From Vibrio sp. D404a (GTDB lineage Bacteria; Pseudomonadota; Gammaproteobacteria; Enterobacterales; Vibrionaceae): 64,000 nucleotides of DNA. Position 1 is the stretch's first letter, and the number at the start of each line of letters is the position of its first letter. Both the position numbers and the translations under genes were made by a program. Positions 1-10,500 of this stretch are shown here, one piece after another. Location of the stretch: the NCBI RefSeq assembly GCF_030248535.1, contig NZ_JAHGAJ010000007.1:238412-302411 (forward strand), given 5' to 3'. The notes under the pieces were generated by a model. The model had not been told where the DNA came from. It saw only the letters and a list, made by a program, of their open reading frames with translations, and did not search any database.

Positions 1-103
1 CACCCCAAGAGCCGTAGTAAAAGCGGTGAAGAATGCTGTCGTGTTCGTTAATGAAAACCAACAGACACTGTTGTCTCAGCCTAAAAACTGTGGAGGCGCA
101 TAA
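1..103 (+). CDS. rsxG: Electron transport complex subunit RsxG/RnfG, C-terminal fragment
   Basis: The window opens inside a reading frame whose codons start at base 2 and which ends at TAA 101-103. The visible tail ([20 protein letters not shown], then [12 protein letters not shown]) matches the end expected of RsxG/RnfG, the periplasmic-facing flavoprotein subunit of the Rsx/Rnf membrane complex. The family carries a covalent FMN, but that site lies upstream of the window. The stop codon overlaps the rsxE start (TAATG), so the two genes are translationally coupled. The identification rests on about 33 residues plus the rsxE neighbour. Confidence 0.8.
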   Translation, partial: TPRAVVKAVKNAVVFVNENQQTLLSQPKNCGGA

Positions 104-795
104 TGAGTGAACATAAAACGCTGATTAAAAATGGCATGTGGGCAAACAACCCTGCCCTTGTACAACTGCTTGGCCTTTGTCCATTATTAGCGGTGTCGTC
201 AACGGTTACTAACGCGCTAGGCTTAGGCATCGCGACACTGTTAGTCCTAGTTGGCTCAAACGTCTGTGTATCTTTGGTGCGCAATCACGTTCCAAAAGAG
301 GTACGTATCCCTGTATTCGTAATGATCATTGCCTCATTAGTAACCTGTGTTCAGCTACTGATGAACGCTTACGCATACGGTCTATACCTGTCTCTGGGTA
401 TTTTTATCCCTCTGATTGTGACCAACTGTATTATTATCGGTCGAGCTGAGGCGTTTGCTTCTAAAAACACGGTACTGCCAGCAGCGCAAGATGGCTTTTG
501 GATGGGGATGGGTATGACTGCCGTTCTTGTTGTACTAGGCGCTATGCGCGAGGTCATTGGTAATGGCACCTTGTTTGACGGTGCAGATCTGTTACTTGGT
601 GATTGGGCAGCCGCACTACGAATTGAAATATTCCAATTCGATAATAGCTTCTTACTGGCACTGCTACCGCCGGGCGCGTTCATCGGCGTTGGCTTCTTGA
701 TTGCGCTGAAGAACCTCATCGACCATCAAGCAAAAGCAAGACAGCCGAAGCAAGAGAAACCAACAATCGAACGCGCACGTGTCACTAACGCGTAG
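103..795 (+). CDS. rsxE: Electron transport complex subunit RsxE/RnfE
   Basis: RsxE is an integral inner-membrane subunit of the Rsx/Rnf complex. The complex couples ferredoxin/NADH redox chemistry to ion transport; in enterobacteria it helps keep SoxR reduced. The 230-residue protein has about six hydrophobic helices and the family N-terminus ([19 protein letters not shown]). The segments [17 protein letters not shown] and [12 protein letters not shown] are conserved in RnfA/RnfE-type subunits. Its ATG overlaps the rsxG stop, and GGAGG just upstream (92-96) serves as ribosome-binding site. It is the last rsx gene before a hairpin and nth, the same order as in enterobacteria. Length is normal. 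Confidence 0.95.
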   Translation: MSEHKTLIKNGMWANNPALVQLLGLCPLLAVSSTVTNALGLGIATLLVLVGSNVCVSLVRNHVPKEVRIPVFVMIIASLVTCVQLLMNAYAYGLYLSLGIFIPLIVTNCIIIGRAEAFASKNTVLPAAQDGFWMGMGMTAVLVVLGAMREVIGNGTLFDGADLLLGDWAAALRIEIFQFDNSFLLALLPPGAFIGVGFLIALKNLIDHQAKARQPKQEKPTIERARVTNA

Positions 796-806
796 TTCAA
801 ATCATT

Positions 807-832
807 CAAAGGGGCTAATTTAGCCCCTTTTG
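807..832 (+). terminator. Hairpin between rsxE and nth
   Basis: An inverted repeat, AAAGGGGCTA / TAGCCCCTTT, with a 3-nt loop and a short T run lies 12 nt after rsxE. It looks like an intrinsic terminator. It would at least partly separate nth from the rsx operon, although the two are often co-transcribed in relatives. Confidence 0.75.
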
Positions 833-925
833 CAAATATAAATAAAGACACTCACAAGAGTGCAAAGAACAACAAGCTTGAAGCTTAAGCCACTCCGAGC
901 TTTAAAACTGGAAAGTAATGTCACT

Positions 926-1561
926 ATGAATAATGTCAAACGCGTACAAATCTTAGAGCGTTTAAGGGAAAACAACCCGAATCCTCAGACCGAACTCAAC
1001 TGGAGCTCTCCCTTTGAGTTATTGATCGCGGTTTTGCTATCAGCGCAAGCCACCGATGTCAGTGTTAACAAGGCAACCGATAAGCTCTACCCTGTTGCCA
1101 ACACACCACAAGCGATTTATGACCTAGGTGTTGATGGACTAAAAGAATACATCAAGACCATTGGCCTGTTTAACTCAAAGGCCGAGAACACCATCAAAAC
1201 TTGCCGCATGTTGCTCGACCTGCACAACGGCGAAGTTCCTGAAGACCGTGCCGCTCTTGAAGCCTTACCTGGTGTTGGTCGTAAAACAGCAAATGTGGTG
1301 CTCAACACTGCATTTGGCTGGCCAACCATTGCCGTCGATACTCACATTTATCGCGTATCGAATCGTAGTAAGTTCGCAATGGGTAAAACTGTTGATGACG
1401 TTGAGCAAAAACTGCTTAAAGTCGTACCAAAGGAGTTCAAGCTAGATGTACATCACTGGCTGATTCTGCACGGCCGCTATACTTGTGTGGCGCGCAAGCC
1501 ACGCTGTGGTAGCTGCATCATTGAAGACTTATGCGAATTCAAAGAGAAGACCGAAGTCTAA
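926..1561 (+). CDS. nth: Endonuclease III (DNA glycosylase/AP lyase)
   Basis: Nth removes oxidised pyrimidines from DNA and cleaves the abasic site by beta-elimination. The ATG at 926 gives 211 residues, the usual length, and the expected start MNNVKRVQILERLRENNP; a longer frame opens at GTG 860 but adds 22 non-family residues. Visible features are the helix-hairpin-helix LPGVGRKTANVVL with catalytic Lys120, the acidic Asp138 in VDTHIYRV, and a C-terminal [4Fe-4S] loop with Cys187, Cys194, Cys197 and Cys203 (spacing 6-2-5). It follows the rsx genes as in many gammaproteobacteria. Nothing looks atypical. Confidence 0.97.
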   Translation: MNNVKRVQILERLRENNPNPQTELNWSSPFELLIAVLLSAQATDVSVNKATDKLYPVANTPQAIYDLGVDGLKEYIKTIGLFNSKAENTIKTCRMLLDLHNGEVPEDRAALEALPGVGRKTANVVLNTAFGWPTIAVDTHIYRVSNRSKFAMGKTVDDVEQKLLKVVPKEFKLDVHHWLILHGRYTCVARKPRCGSCIIEDLCEFKEKTEV

Positions 1562-1606
1562 CCAATTATCGGTTTTCTATAAAAACATCAAAGCTAGGAG
1601 CAAACT

Positions 1607-2023
1607 ATGTCAAACGGTCGTATTTTACACACCATGCTACGCGTCGGCGATTTGGATCGTTCAATCGAGTTCTACACTGACGTGATGGGCATGAATGTAC
1701 TTCGTCGCAACGAAAACAAAGAGTACGAATACACACTAGTATTCGTGGGTTACGGCGATGAATCACAAGGTTCAGTGATTGAGTTGACCTACAACTGGGG
1801 AACGTCTGAGTACGATCTTGGTAACGCATTTGGTCACGTTGCTATCGGTGTTGACGATATCTACACAACATGTGATGCAATCAAAGCGGCAGGTGGCAAC
1901 GTTACTCGTGAGCCGGGCCCCGTGAAAGGCGGTTCAACGCACATTGCATTTGTTAAAGACCCAGACGGCTACATGATTGAGCTGATTCAAAACAAGCAAG
2001 CTAGCGCTGGACTGGAAGGCTAA
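1607..2023 (+). CDS. gloA: Lactoylglutathione lyase (glyoxalase I)
   Basis: GloA isomerises the hemithioacetal of methylglyoxal and glutathione to S-lactoylglutathione, the first step of methylglyoxal detoxification. The 138-residue protein is one vicinal-oxygen-chelate unit pair. All four expected metal ligands are present: His8, Glu59, His77 and Glu125. The length and the absence of the long eukaryotic insertions suggest the Ni2+-type bacterial enzyme. A ribosome-binding site (AGGAGC, 1595-1600) precedes the ATG. It stands 45 bp after nth and ends in a strong terminator, so it may be read with nth or alone. Confidence 0.96.
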   Translation: MSNGRILHTMLRVGDLDRSIEFYTDVMGMNVLRRNENKEYEYTLVFVGYGDESQGSVIELTYNWGTSEYDLGNAFGHVAIGVDDIYTTCDAIKAAGGNVTREPGPVKGGSTHIAFVKDPDGYMIELIQNKQASAGLEG

Positions 2024-2066
2024 TTTCAGGCTTCCGCTACTTAAGTAGTCACAACGATTCAATAAT

Positions 2067-2093
2067 AAAGCGAGCATCATGCTCGCTTTTTAT
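2067..2093 (+). terminator. Terminator of gloA
   Basis: A near-perfect palindrome (AGCGAGCAT / ATGCTCGCT) is followed by TTTTTATTTT, a classic intrinsic terminator 44 bp after the gloA stop. Confidence 0.9.
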
Positions 2094-2168
2094 TTTCCAC
2101 TTCATTTCGTAGCAGTGGCTCTCATAAAACACTACCTCTTGCTTAAATCTCAGTTATTAGACTTTACA

Positions 2169-2183
2169 TGATAATGATTATCG
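2169..2183 (+). promoter_or_regulatory. Fur box upstream of the DUF2753 gene
   Basis: TGATAATGATTATCG matches the 7-1-7 Fur consensus TGATAATnATTATCA at 13 of 14 informative positions. It lies 38 bp before the start of the DUF2753 gene, where bound Fur-Fe2+ would block a promoter. Binding is inferred from the match alone. Confidence 0.75.
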
Positions 2184-2221
2184 TTTAGATTGATGCCAGT
2201 TTTAATTTGGGAGCTATCATT

Positions 2222-2656
2222 ATGATAAACGAATGGGAAAAACACACTTTACTTGCCGATACCGCGCTGCAACTCGACGATCCTATTCGAAGCATCCTAC
2301 ACTATCAGCAAGCGCTAACTCTCAGTGAAAGAATTACTGAACGCACGGATATCGAAGCTGATGAGCGACTACTGATCTCCGTTATTTCATGCCACAACTT
2401 AGCACAATTCTGGCGTTGGGCTGGCGACACTGAATATGAGCTAAAATATCTACAGCTCGCTTCAGAAAAAGTACTGACCCTGATTCCTCAATGCCCAAAT
2501 ACACAGTGTGCTAGCTTTATCGACTCTATTGGCTGCTGTAAGAAGGCGTTGATTGATTTTATGAAGCGCCACCCGAACCCAAAAATTGCCTCTATGGTAG
2601 AGAAAATAGATACGGCGACCAACTGCGAAATTATTGCCAAATTCCGTCTTAACTAA
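2222..2656 (+). CDS. DUF2753 family protein, helical TPR-like
   Basis: This is a 144-residue soluble protein without signal peptide or membrane segment. The ATG at 2222 has GGGAG eight bases upstream and gives the family-like start MINEWEKHTLLADTALQLDD; an in-frame TTG lies five codons earlier. The pattern of paired amphipathic helices (LADTALQLDDPIRSILHYQQ, then ELKYLQLASEKVL) resembles tetratricopeptide repeats. Seven cysteines, including CPNTQC and a CC pair, cluster in the C-terminal half, which could mean metal binding. I assign it to the Vibrio DUF2753 family from memory; function is unknown. The upstream Fur box suggests induction by iron limitation. Confidence 0.8.
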   Translation: MINEWEKHTLLADTALQLDDPIRSILHYQQALTLSERITERTDIEADERLLISVISCHNLAQFWRWAGDTEYELKYLQLASEKVLTLIPQCPNTQCASFIDSIGCCKKALIDFMKRHPNPKIASMVEKIDTATNCEIIAKFRLN

Positions 2657-2672
2657 TTGCTTTCCTGCCCGG

Positions 2673-2712
2673 AAATAAAAATGCCAGTCTGTCGAGACTG
2701 GCATTTTTATTT
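2673..2712. terminator. Bidirectional terminator between DUF2753 gene and motY
   Basis: AAATAAAAATGCCAGTCT and its exact complement AGACTGGCATTTTTATTT flank the tetraloop GTCG. T runs on both strands allow it to end both convergent transcripts. Confidence 0.92.
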
Positions 2713-2733
2713 GATTGAATAATAGGTTGATGA

Positions 2734-3615
2734 TTAAACCTGAGTTCGCCCCAGTGAAATCACCACGCGTCGGTTCTTATCTTTGCCGATAGGTGATGCA
2801 TTATCGGCAATCGGACGACGCTTGCCATAACCCTGAACTTGGATTCGTTCTTCTGAAAGACCAAGCGATTTAAAATACTCACGTAGCGACTCTGCTCGAC
2901 GCTCCGATAGGTTTTGGCTGACACCTTTGCTGTCTGCTGAATCTGTGTATGTTGCCACCAGCACAAGGTCGATATCTTGGTTATAACGGATGTATTCGGC
3001 AATCTGACTCAAACGCTTTTGAGAAGCCTTACTCAGCTGGTCGCTATTTCTATCGTAATGAAGAATGGTAAATGAGATATCTTCAAAGCTGTACGGCAAC
3101 AAGTTAGCAATACAGTCACTAAATACATTGTATTTCTGCTGGAACAGCACTGAAGAGAGAGCAACTTCAATTCGCTGATCTCGGCTCTGCCACTCTTGAT
3201 AGCTAAACGTTGGGTAACGCCCTTTCTCTAACTCACTCAAGATCCCCCAAGCCGTTTGACCACCAACGTAGCCGTCAAATTGCTGGAAAAACTTAATCGT
3301 TGTCATGCGATCCGCGCTTTCCCCCGGACGCCAAGGTGGTGGCATCGAGATCAAGCTGACATTGCGTGTCGCCCCCATTGGACGGCGCATTTTTAGTTCA
3401 AAATCTAAAATGATCTTTTTGCTGGCACGCGATGAAAACTCCGCATCACCAAAATTTGGAATCGGGTGAACCAGTCGACATTCCAATGGGGTATTTGCCA
3501 CCATTTCCCAAGTCGACTGTTGAGGAGATGCCCCATATCGCTTCTCTTGCGCAAGCGCCGTCGACGACATCAGTAACGAAAACAGAATTGAACCTGTAAT
3601 TAGTCGTTTATTCAT
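2734..3615 (-). CDS. motY: Sodium-type flagellar motor protein MotY (T-ring)
   Basis: MotY with MotX forms the T ring around the periplasmic base of the polar flagellum and helps hold the PomAB stator there. The 293 residues include a signal peptide (about residues 1-22, cleavage at STALA-QEK). A MotY-specific N-terminal domain follows, with Cys46 ([10 protein letters not shown]) and Cys168. A C-terminal OmpA-like peptidoglycan-binding domain spans about residues 180-290 ([20 protein letters not shown] and [11 protein letters not shown]). Length equals the V. alginolyticus protein. It is divergent from rnt, as in other vibrios. The stop is shared with a bidirectional terminator. Confidence 0.94.
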   Translation of the reverse strand: MNKRLITGSILFSLLMSSTALAQEKRYGASPQQSTWEMVANTPLECRLVHPIPNFGDAEFSSRASKKIILDFELKMRRPMGATRNVSLISMPPPWRPGESADRMTTIKFFQQFDGYVGGQTAWGILSELEKGRYPTFSYQEWQSRDQRIEVALSSVLFQQKYNVFSDCIANLLPYSFEDISFTILHYDRNSDQLSKASQKRLSQIAEYIRYNQDIDLVLVATYTDSADSKGVSQNLSERRAESLREYFKSLGLSEERIQVQGYGKRRPIADNASPIGKDKNRRVVISLGRTQV

Positions 3616-3803
3616 AAGGGGGAGTATCTCTTAAGCAATTCGTTTAACAATGCAGCCAATTGCCGCATATTCTCTCTAGTCAGATTAATGCAAATATCGC
3701 GCCGAATGTGGGTGGCTAATTTATGAATTAATCACTTTCTGGAGTTTTTATCACTGCTATTATCTGCAATAATGCAGCCTCAATCACACTTATTTGGGCC
3801 AAC

Positions 3804-4454
3804 ATGACTGTAGAAAACGAAGCTCTGACCCTAAAAAAACGTTTCCGTGGCTATTTTCCGGTAGTCATTGACGTGGAAACCGCAGGGTTCAACGCGAAAA
3901 CCGATGCATTATTAGAAATCTGTGCCATTACATTAGCAATGGATGAAAACGGAGATCTTCATCCAGCATCGACGCTTCATTTTCATATCGAGCCCTTTGA
4001 AGGTGCCAACATCGAGCAAGAAGCCTTAGATTTCAATGGCATCAAAGACCCTTTCAGTCCATTACGTGGTGCGGTCTCTGAGCAAGAAGCCCTCAAAGAG
4101 ATCTACAAACTTGTGAGAAAAGAACAAAAAGCTTCCAATTGCAGCCGCGCTATCATGGTGGCACATAACGCAACATTTGACCTGAATTTCGTCAATGCTG
4201 CTAGTGAGCGTTGTAAGCTTAAACGCGTCCCTTTCCATCCTTTTGCAACTTTTGACACTGCTGCCTTAAGTGGACTTGCCTATGGCCAAACCGTTCTGGC
4301 TAAAGCTTGCCGTACTGCGGGGATGGATTTTGACAACAAAGAAGCACACTCTGCTTTGTATGATACTCAAAAAACAGCTGAACTGTTTTGCGGTATCGTT
4401 AACAAATGGAAAGCCTTAGGCGGCTGGCCACTTGTTGAACCAGAACAAGAATAA
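3804..4454 (+). CDS. rnt: Ribonuclease T
   Basis: RNase T is a DEDDh 3'-5' exoribonuclease that trims tRNA and other stable RNA 3' ends and also has DNase activity. The 216-residue protein shows the exonuclease motifs: Asp23 and Glu25 in [11 protein letters not shown], Asp126 in [10 protein letters not shown], and His182/Asp187 in HSALYDTQK. Length and N-terminus match the family. It is transcribed away from motY across a 188-bp gap. No distinct terminator was seen before the next gene 67 bp downstream, so read-through into the antiporter is possible. Confidence 0.96.
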   Translation: MTVENEALTLKKRFRGYFPVVIDVETAGFNAKTDALLEICAITLAMDENGDLHPASTLHFHIEPFEGANIEQEALDFNGIKDPFSPLRGAVSEQEALKEIYKLVRKEQKASNCSRAIMVAHNATFDLNFVNAASERCKLKRVPFHPFATFDTAALSGLAYGQTVLAKACRTAGMDFDNKEAHSALYDTQKTAELFCGIVNKWKALGGWPLVEPEQE

Positions 4455-4521
4455 AATCGACAAACGTTTTTCGTATTGTCATTAATTAAAAAGTAGTTAA
4501 ACACAACACTCCGAGAAAATT

Positions 4522-5847
4522 ATGAACCCTGTTGTTATATCAGTTTGCATCATGCTAGTTCTGGCCTTGATGCGTGTTAACGTTGTCGTTGCTCTCACAT
4601 TCAGTGCGATCATCGGTGGCGTTGTGTCGGGCATGACTCTTAACGATGCCGTTGCAGCCTTTGAAAGCGGATTAGGTGGCGGTGCTACCATCGCACTTAG
4701 CTACGCAATGTTAGGTACCTTTGCGGTTGCTATCTCACGTTCAGGTATCACAGACCTACTTGCTCAAAGCGTTATTAAACGTATTCACGGCAAAGAGAAC
4801 AGCGCTGCGTCTAACGGTTTGAAATACGGCATTCTTGCATCACTTATTCTAGTGACCATGTCTTCTCAAAACGTTATCCCTGTGCATATCGCCTTTATTC
4901 CAATTTTAATTCCACCTCTACTAGGCGTATTTGCGAAAATGAACCTTGACCGTCGTTTGGTCGCGTGTGTTCTGACATTTGGTCTGATCACGCCATACAT
5001 GGTTCTTCCAATTGGTTTCGGTGGTATTTTCCTTAACAATATCCTACTAAAGAACCTACACGACAATGGCCTTGAAAACGTGGTTGCAAGCCAAGTGCCT
5101 GTCGCTATGCTTCTGCCTGCAGCAGGCATGATCTTTGGTCTACTAACAGCGGTTTTCTTCACTTACCGTAAACCACGCCAATACAAAGAGACTGAACACA
5201 CAACAGTGTCGACAGAAGCTAAGCAAATCAACAAGAAGCACATCATTGTGGCGGCTGTTGGTATTGTTGCAGCTCTGACTGTTCAGCTTTCGACTGGCTC
5301 AATGATCATCGGTGCTCTAGCGGGCTTCATGGTGTTCACTTTTGGTGGCGTAATTGCGTGGAAAGAGACGCAAGACGTGTTCACTAAAGGCGTTCACATG
5401 ATGGCAATGATCGGCTTCATCATGATTGCCGCAGCAGGTTTTGCCGCAGTAATGAAGCAAACAGGTGGCGTAGAGTCACTTGTAGAGGCCCTATCGACCA
5501 CGATTGGTGATAACAAGCCGCTTGCTGCTCTTCTTATGTTGGTTGTGGGTCTATTGGTGACAATGGGTATCGGCTCTTCATTCTCGACTATCCCAATTCT
5601 GGCAACAATCTACGTACCGCTAGCAGCTGCATTCGGTTTCTCTCCTATGGCGACTATCGCACTAGTAGGTACAGCGGCTGCACTTGGTGACGCGGGCTCG
5701 CCAGCTTCAGACTCTACGCTTGGTCCAACATCGGGTCTTAACGCGGACGGTCAACACGAGCACGTTTGGGAAACGGTAGTACCAACTTTCCTACACTACA
5801 ACCTACCGCTGATCGCATTCGGTTGGATTGCGGCAATGGTTCTTTAG
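4522..5847 (+). CDS. YuiF/NhaC-like Na+/H+ antiporter family transporter
   Basis: A 441-residue polytopic inner-membrane protein with roughly eleven hydrophobic helices. It carries family-like stretches such as [40 protein letters not shown] and [20 protein letters not shown]. This pattern is that of the COG2056/YuiF group, annotated as Na+/H+ antiporters or, in Bacillus, as possible amino-acid (histidine) transporters. The substrate cannot be fixed from sequence. A polar loop around residues 217-235 divides two halves. It follows rnt by 67 bp and ends in a strong terminator. Confidence 0.85.
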   Translation: MNPVVISVCIMLVLALMRVNVVVALTFSAIIGGVVSGMTLNDAVAAFESGLGGGATIALSYAMLGTFAVAISRSGITDLLAQSVIKRIHGKENSAASNGLKYGILASLILVTMSSQNVIPVHIAFIPILIPPLLGVFAKMNLDRRLVACVLTFGLITPYMVLPIGFGGIFLNNILLKNLHDNGLENVVASQVPVAMLLPAAGMIFGLLTAVFFTYRKPRQYKETEHTTVSTEAKQINKKHIIVAAVGIVAALTVQLSTGSMIIGALAGFMVFTFGGVIAWKETQDVFTKGVHMMAMIGFIMIAAAGFAAVMKQTGGVESLVEALSTTIGDNKPLAALLMLVVGLLVTMGIGSSFSTIPILATIYVPLAAAFGFSPMATIALVGTAAALGDAGSPASDSTLGPTSGLNADGQHEHVWETVVPTFLHYNLPLIAFGWIAAMVL

Positions 5848-5871
5848 TCTAAAGCTAAACGTATACCTTTC

Positions 5872-5899
5872 AAAACCGCCTACCATTAGGCGGTTTTTT
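5872..5899 (+). terminator. Terminator of the YuiF-type antiporter gene
   Basis: AAAACCGCCTA / TAGGCGGTTTT with a 4-nt loop (CCAT) followed by six T residues, 24 bp after the stop. Confidence 0.92.
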
Positions 5900-6102
5900 A
5901 TTGCCTTTCTCATAACCCACCCTCTTATTACGTACGTGATTCCCTTTCCAAAAGCACTCTGTTTTTATGCATCAGGTGGCATTTTATAACATGCCCTTCT
6001 ACACTTAAGTGTCTAATAAATAAGCTGTGCAATCCTAGATAAATAATTCGATAAATAGATGGATATGTACGGTAAAGGCTCAATACGTCATAAGGCTAAT
6101 AT

Positions 6103-7446
6103 ATGGATATACTTGCCCAATCACGCTATCTGATCATCGATGACAGTAGTGTGATTCAGAGTGCGACTCGTGCACTGCTCATCAAACTCGGCGTTCCCAA
6201 TAACAACGTCATTAGTGCCTCCAACGCACAAAGTGCAATTGAAGCATGTCGCGCACATCGTTTTGATATTCTACTCGTCGATCACGACCTCGGAGCTGGC
6301 AGTAACGGCTTACAGCTCTTAGAGTTTCTACAACAAAAAGAGCTTATCAAACCTCAAACACTGGTTTTCATCGTCACTGGCAATGACAGCCAAGACATTT
6401 TCTTTGGCTATGCGAACTTCGAACCCGATGGCTATCTCATCAAGCCAATACGAGCGGATGACATCATTAAGCGTGTTACTTTAGGGCTGTCGCGCCAGCA
6501 TTACTTTTCGACCTTAGAGCAAACTTACATCAAAAGTGGTCTCAACGCAGTTAAGCCCTTGTTTGCCAAAGCACCCGATCCTTCGACCCTCAAAGACGCG
6601 ATTGTTTATATGGCTAAGGTGCTGATCAAAAATAAGCACCTTGATGAAGCACAGGCGATGCTCAATGGTCTTCTTCAGCTGCATGATTACTTACCCGCGA
6701 AGATAAAACTGGCTGAAATCCAAATCGCTAAACAACAGTACCAAGACGCTCTAAGTCAGTTGGACGTACTGATTGAACAAAACCCACGGAATCTCAAGCT
6801 ACAGCAACTCAAAGTTAAGGTGTGTCTCAACACCAACAAACTTGAGATGGCGGACAACACCATTGATCATGTGCTTTCGGTGAATGGCAGCAATATAGAG
6901 CTCACCAATACCATGGTGTGGCTGCAACTGCTCAATCGCGATTTTGATAAAGCAACCCAGCATTTACGTGCTCTGGCACAACTCTTACCCCACTCAATTT
7001 GGGATTCGACAGGTAAGCGCGCTCTGATCTTGTGGTGTGACTCTTCCAACCTGACAGAGAAAGAGCTGCAGCTGTGGCGTCCTGAAGCTGCTTGGCAGAG
7101 GCTTTCTCATTCAGAAAAGAGCTATGCGCTCAGCAAACCCCTGCTTAAGTTATGTCGCAGTTTACAGCTTATCCAACTCAATCAACCGGACTCCGCGCGA
7201 GCACATATCGATAGCACCTCTAGCAATGAGTTTTCCGAGAACGACATCGAGGCGTTCTTCTTAATGGCACTGTGTTACCAATCACTGGGTGTGCAAGAGA
7301 AGGTTGAGCAGATAACACGCCAACTCGACACATTGCTAAAAACCGACAGCAGCGGTCTTGCACTTCTGCAGCGAATAGCACTCCAACAAGCAGACAACTT
7401 CGCGCTGCCTCCGCTCAATAAAAGTGCGCCTGCTACTGTGAGCTAA
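6103..7446 (+). CDS. Response regulator: receiver domain fused to a TPR-like region
   Basis: The 447 residues begin with a receiver domain (about 8-125) that keeps Asp13-Asp14, phospho-acceptor Asp60 in ILLVDHDLG, the Thr of FIVTGND and the Lys of YLIKPI. The rest, about 150-440, is helical and repeat-like (DEAQAMLNGLLQLHDYLPAK, YQDALSQLDVLIEQNPRN), consistent with tetratricopeptide repeats. There is no DNA-binding or enzymatic output domain, so it probably acts through protein contacts. The hybrid kinase gene starts 60 bp downstream on the same strand, making it the likely partner. Similar receiver-TPR proteins occur in Vibrio and Shewanella; their targets are not known to me. Confidence 0.88.
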   Translation: MDILAQSRYLIIDDSSVIQSATRALLIKLGVPNNNVISASNAQSAIEACRAHRFDILLVDHDLGAGSNGLQLLEFLQQKELIKPQTLVFIVTGNDSQDIFFGYANFEPDGYLIKPIRADDIIKRVTLGLSRQHYFSTLEQTYIKSGLNAVKPLFAKAPDPSTLKDAIVYMAKVLIKNKHLDEAQAMLNGLLQLHDYLPAKIKLAEIQIAKQQYQDALSQLDVLIEQNPRNLKLQQLKVKVCLNTNKLEMADNTIDHVLSVNGSNIELTNTMVWLQLLNRDFDKATQHLRALAQLLPHSIWDSTGKRALILWCDSSNLTEKELQLWRPEAAWQRLSHSEKSYALSKPLLKLCRSLQLIQLNQPDSARAHIDSTSSNEFSENDIEAFFLMALCYQSLGVQEKVEQITRQLDTLLKTDSSGLALLQRIALQQADNFALPPLNKSAPATVS

Positions 7447-7506
7447 TCGAGCTGATCGAATTTACCGAGCTTACAAAAAATGAACCGCTAACGACAGGAT
7501 GTCTTC

Positions 7507-10500
7507 ATGCAATACGACGGTATTCAAACCCTAATACAGCGCTTTTTCACCGTTTTGGGCTGCTGGTTGTTATTGGCGCTGCCCAACGCACTGCTGGCTG
7601 AGGAGCACTTTCAGACCCTAGATGCTCAACCTTTCGCGACTCAAGCATCAACAACCACTCAAGCAACAGCAAACACTCACTCACCGAATCAAGTCGTGCT
7701 TAGGGTTGGTCTACCTGCCTACGATATGGTGCCTTATAGTTATCAACATCAGACTCAGGCTGGCAGCACTGTCACCGAGGGGCTATTGATCACCATGCTA
7801 GAGCGAGTCTCAGCCAACGTAGGATTTGATTATGAGATCTATCTCTACCCAACCTTCAGTGCTGTATTGCAAGCCTTTGAGCAAGGTGAACTCGATTTGT
7901 TGGTCGGTGTTTCAGCCACAAAAGAGCGTCAAGAATATATGGCGTTCAGTGAGCCGATGTTTTCAATCCGTCGCGCTGTCATCACCCAACAACAAACGGT
8001 TAATCAACTGAGTGATCTCGCGACCGCGAATCTTGCTTTAGAAAAAGGCTTCGCACTGAATGAGCTGCTTCCTAGTCTTCTGCCCGATAGTCGAGTGACG
8101 ACCTTAAATAGTACGCAAGCCGCGTTTTCAGCCATCAAAGAGAATCGCGTTGATGCCTACATCGGTGATGCTCTTGCCCTTTCAGCATTGCTACGCGAGC
8201 AGCCTCAAGAGTCATTAATGCTGTCTCTATTGCCAGACTTGCCCGCTGACCACCTGCATTTCGCCATTAAGAAAGGTAAGCACAAGTTGTTGAGCCGCAT
8301 TAACTTTGCCTTAGAAGACATCAAAGCGGATTCACTCCATTCCATCTATAACCAGTGGCTTGCCCCTTCTCAACACTCGATGCTTTTGGATTATGGCACG
8401 CTCAATTTGACCCAAGAAGAGCAAGACTGGTTAGAACGAAATCCGACGATTCCCGTTGGTACTCACAGCCATTGGTACCCGTATGATTTCATCAACGAAC
8501 AAAAGCAGCACGATGGACTGTCGGCTGATGTTTTAAAGCTGATTGGTAACGTATTAGGTGTCTCTTTTAAGCCCACCACATATCTCACCACCGAGGCAGC
8601 AGAGATCGCTTTCAACCGCGGTGAGAGCATGATTCTCACCAACATGACACCCACTTCTGATAAAGCCCGTTACATGGACTTTACCCAAGCCTACAGCTAT
8701 GAGCCATGGGTGCTATTGAGCCGCTCCGATCGGTTTGGTAACTTCACACCAAGTGGTAATGAGACCATCGGTGTCATTGAAAATAGCGGTGGTGCGACAG
8801 TATTGCCATCACTCTGTTTAACCTGTCGTAGCCAGAGTTACATTAATCACGTCAGTGCGTTCCAAGCATTACAGAAAGAGGAGATCGACTTTACACTCAC
8901 CTCTCTGCATCATGCTGCGCCACTGCTTCATCAAGACTATCTTGGCCAGTTTAAAATCACCGGCACCATTAGCGAACAAAACAACGCGCCACTCGCCATG
9001 GCGGTGAATTTTCGTTATCCCATGCTCCTCAGCATTCTAAATAAGGCCATTGGTGCATTGCCGGAAAAAGAGCTTGAAAGACTTGAAAACAAGTGGCTAA
9101 CCTATGAGTATCAAGAAGGACTATCCCCACGTGAAGTCGCTAAATGGTCAGCGATCATAGGGCTGGCAATTGGATTGATCATCCTAGTGATTGTCTATTG
9201 GAATAGAAAGATGGCCGCTGAGATCAAGCAAAGAAAAGTTGCTGAAGAGCGAGCAAAAGCCGCAGAGAACCACTTACAAACACTCGCAGATAACATCGAT
9301 GGCGTGGTTCTAAAACATATCCAAACCGAGCCAACTCAACCACTAAGCGTTGAGTTCAGCTTTGTCAGCGCCGGCGTTAGTGAGATGTTTGGTTTATGTG
9401 CTCAAACCGTCCAAGACACTCCGCAGCGATTATTCGAACTATTCTCAGCAAAAGGACTTCGTCAACTTGAGAGCACCATACTAGAGGTAGCAGACACTAA
9501 ACACTGGGAGAGCGAACAGAAAGTACAGTTACCCTCTGGTGAGATCAAGTGGGTTAAATTCAGCAGTCAAGTATCGAGCAACTCAAGTGAAATCACTGCC
9601 GTACCGTCGAAGAAGCATAGTTCCGACCGTGATGTTGAAAGCAAGGCGAAGCCAGCATTGGAGTGGAATACCGTTATCACCGATATCACCCTCCTAAAGA
9701 AGCAACAACAGGCATTGGACAACGCGAGACAAAAAGCTGAAAGCGCGACAGCTGCGAAGTCACAGTTCTTGGCCACCATCAGCCACGAGGTACGCACACC
9801 CATCAGTGGCATTCTTGGCCTATTGGAACTGATGCAGGAACACCATTTAAGCGAAGAGCTACAGAGCCTGCACGGTGGGTTAAACCAGTCGGCTCGGAAC
9901 CTACTCCATATCGTGAATGATGTGCTTGATTACTCCAAGATTGAAGCAGGTAAATTAGAACTCAACCCAACAGAGATTGAGCTTGGCAAGGTACTGGCAC
10001 GTATCGTTCAGCCGCAGTCGATACATGCTCAGCAAAAAGGCCTAGCGTTCCACTTCTGGCAAGATCCTACGCTCGCACAATGGCTGTTTGCCGACGATAT
10101 CAGGCTGCACCAAATTCTGAATAACTTCCTTAATAATGCGATCAAATTCACCGAACATGGCACGATTTCACTGCATGTTAATGTTATTGAGCGCAATCAA
10201 CACCAGCAGAAGATAAGCTTAACTGTTTCAGACACTGGCATCGGCATCCCGAAGGACAAGCAAGATGCACTCTTCCAACCTTTTGAACAAGTCGACAAAA
10301 CCACTAGCCGCAGATTTGGCGGTACAGGACTTGGGCTCTCGATTGCAACCAAACTCATTGAACAAATGGAGGGGACATTATCGCTCAACAGTGAGGAAGG
10401 AAGAGGCAGTGACTTTACCGTCACACTTACACTCCCAGTCTGTATAGGCGAAAGTGAAGAGCCAACAACAGGCTTGGCCTTGCCTCAATTGCTCAAAGAA

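Noticed and set aside
3616..3803. Sigma-28 promoter for motY
   Set aside because: A TAAA and a GCGCGATA are present on the minus strand but are 17 bp apart rather than 15, and the -10 is degenerate, so it is not called.
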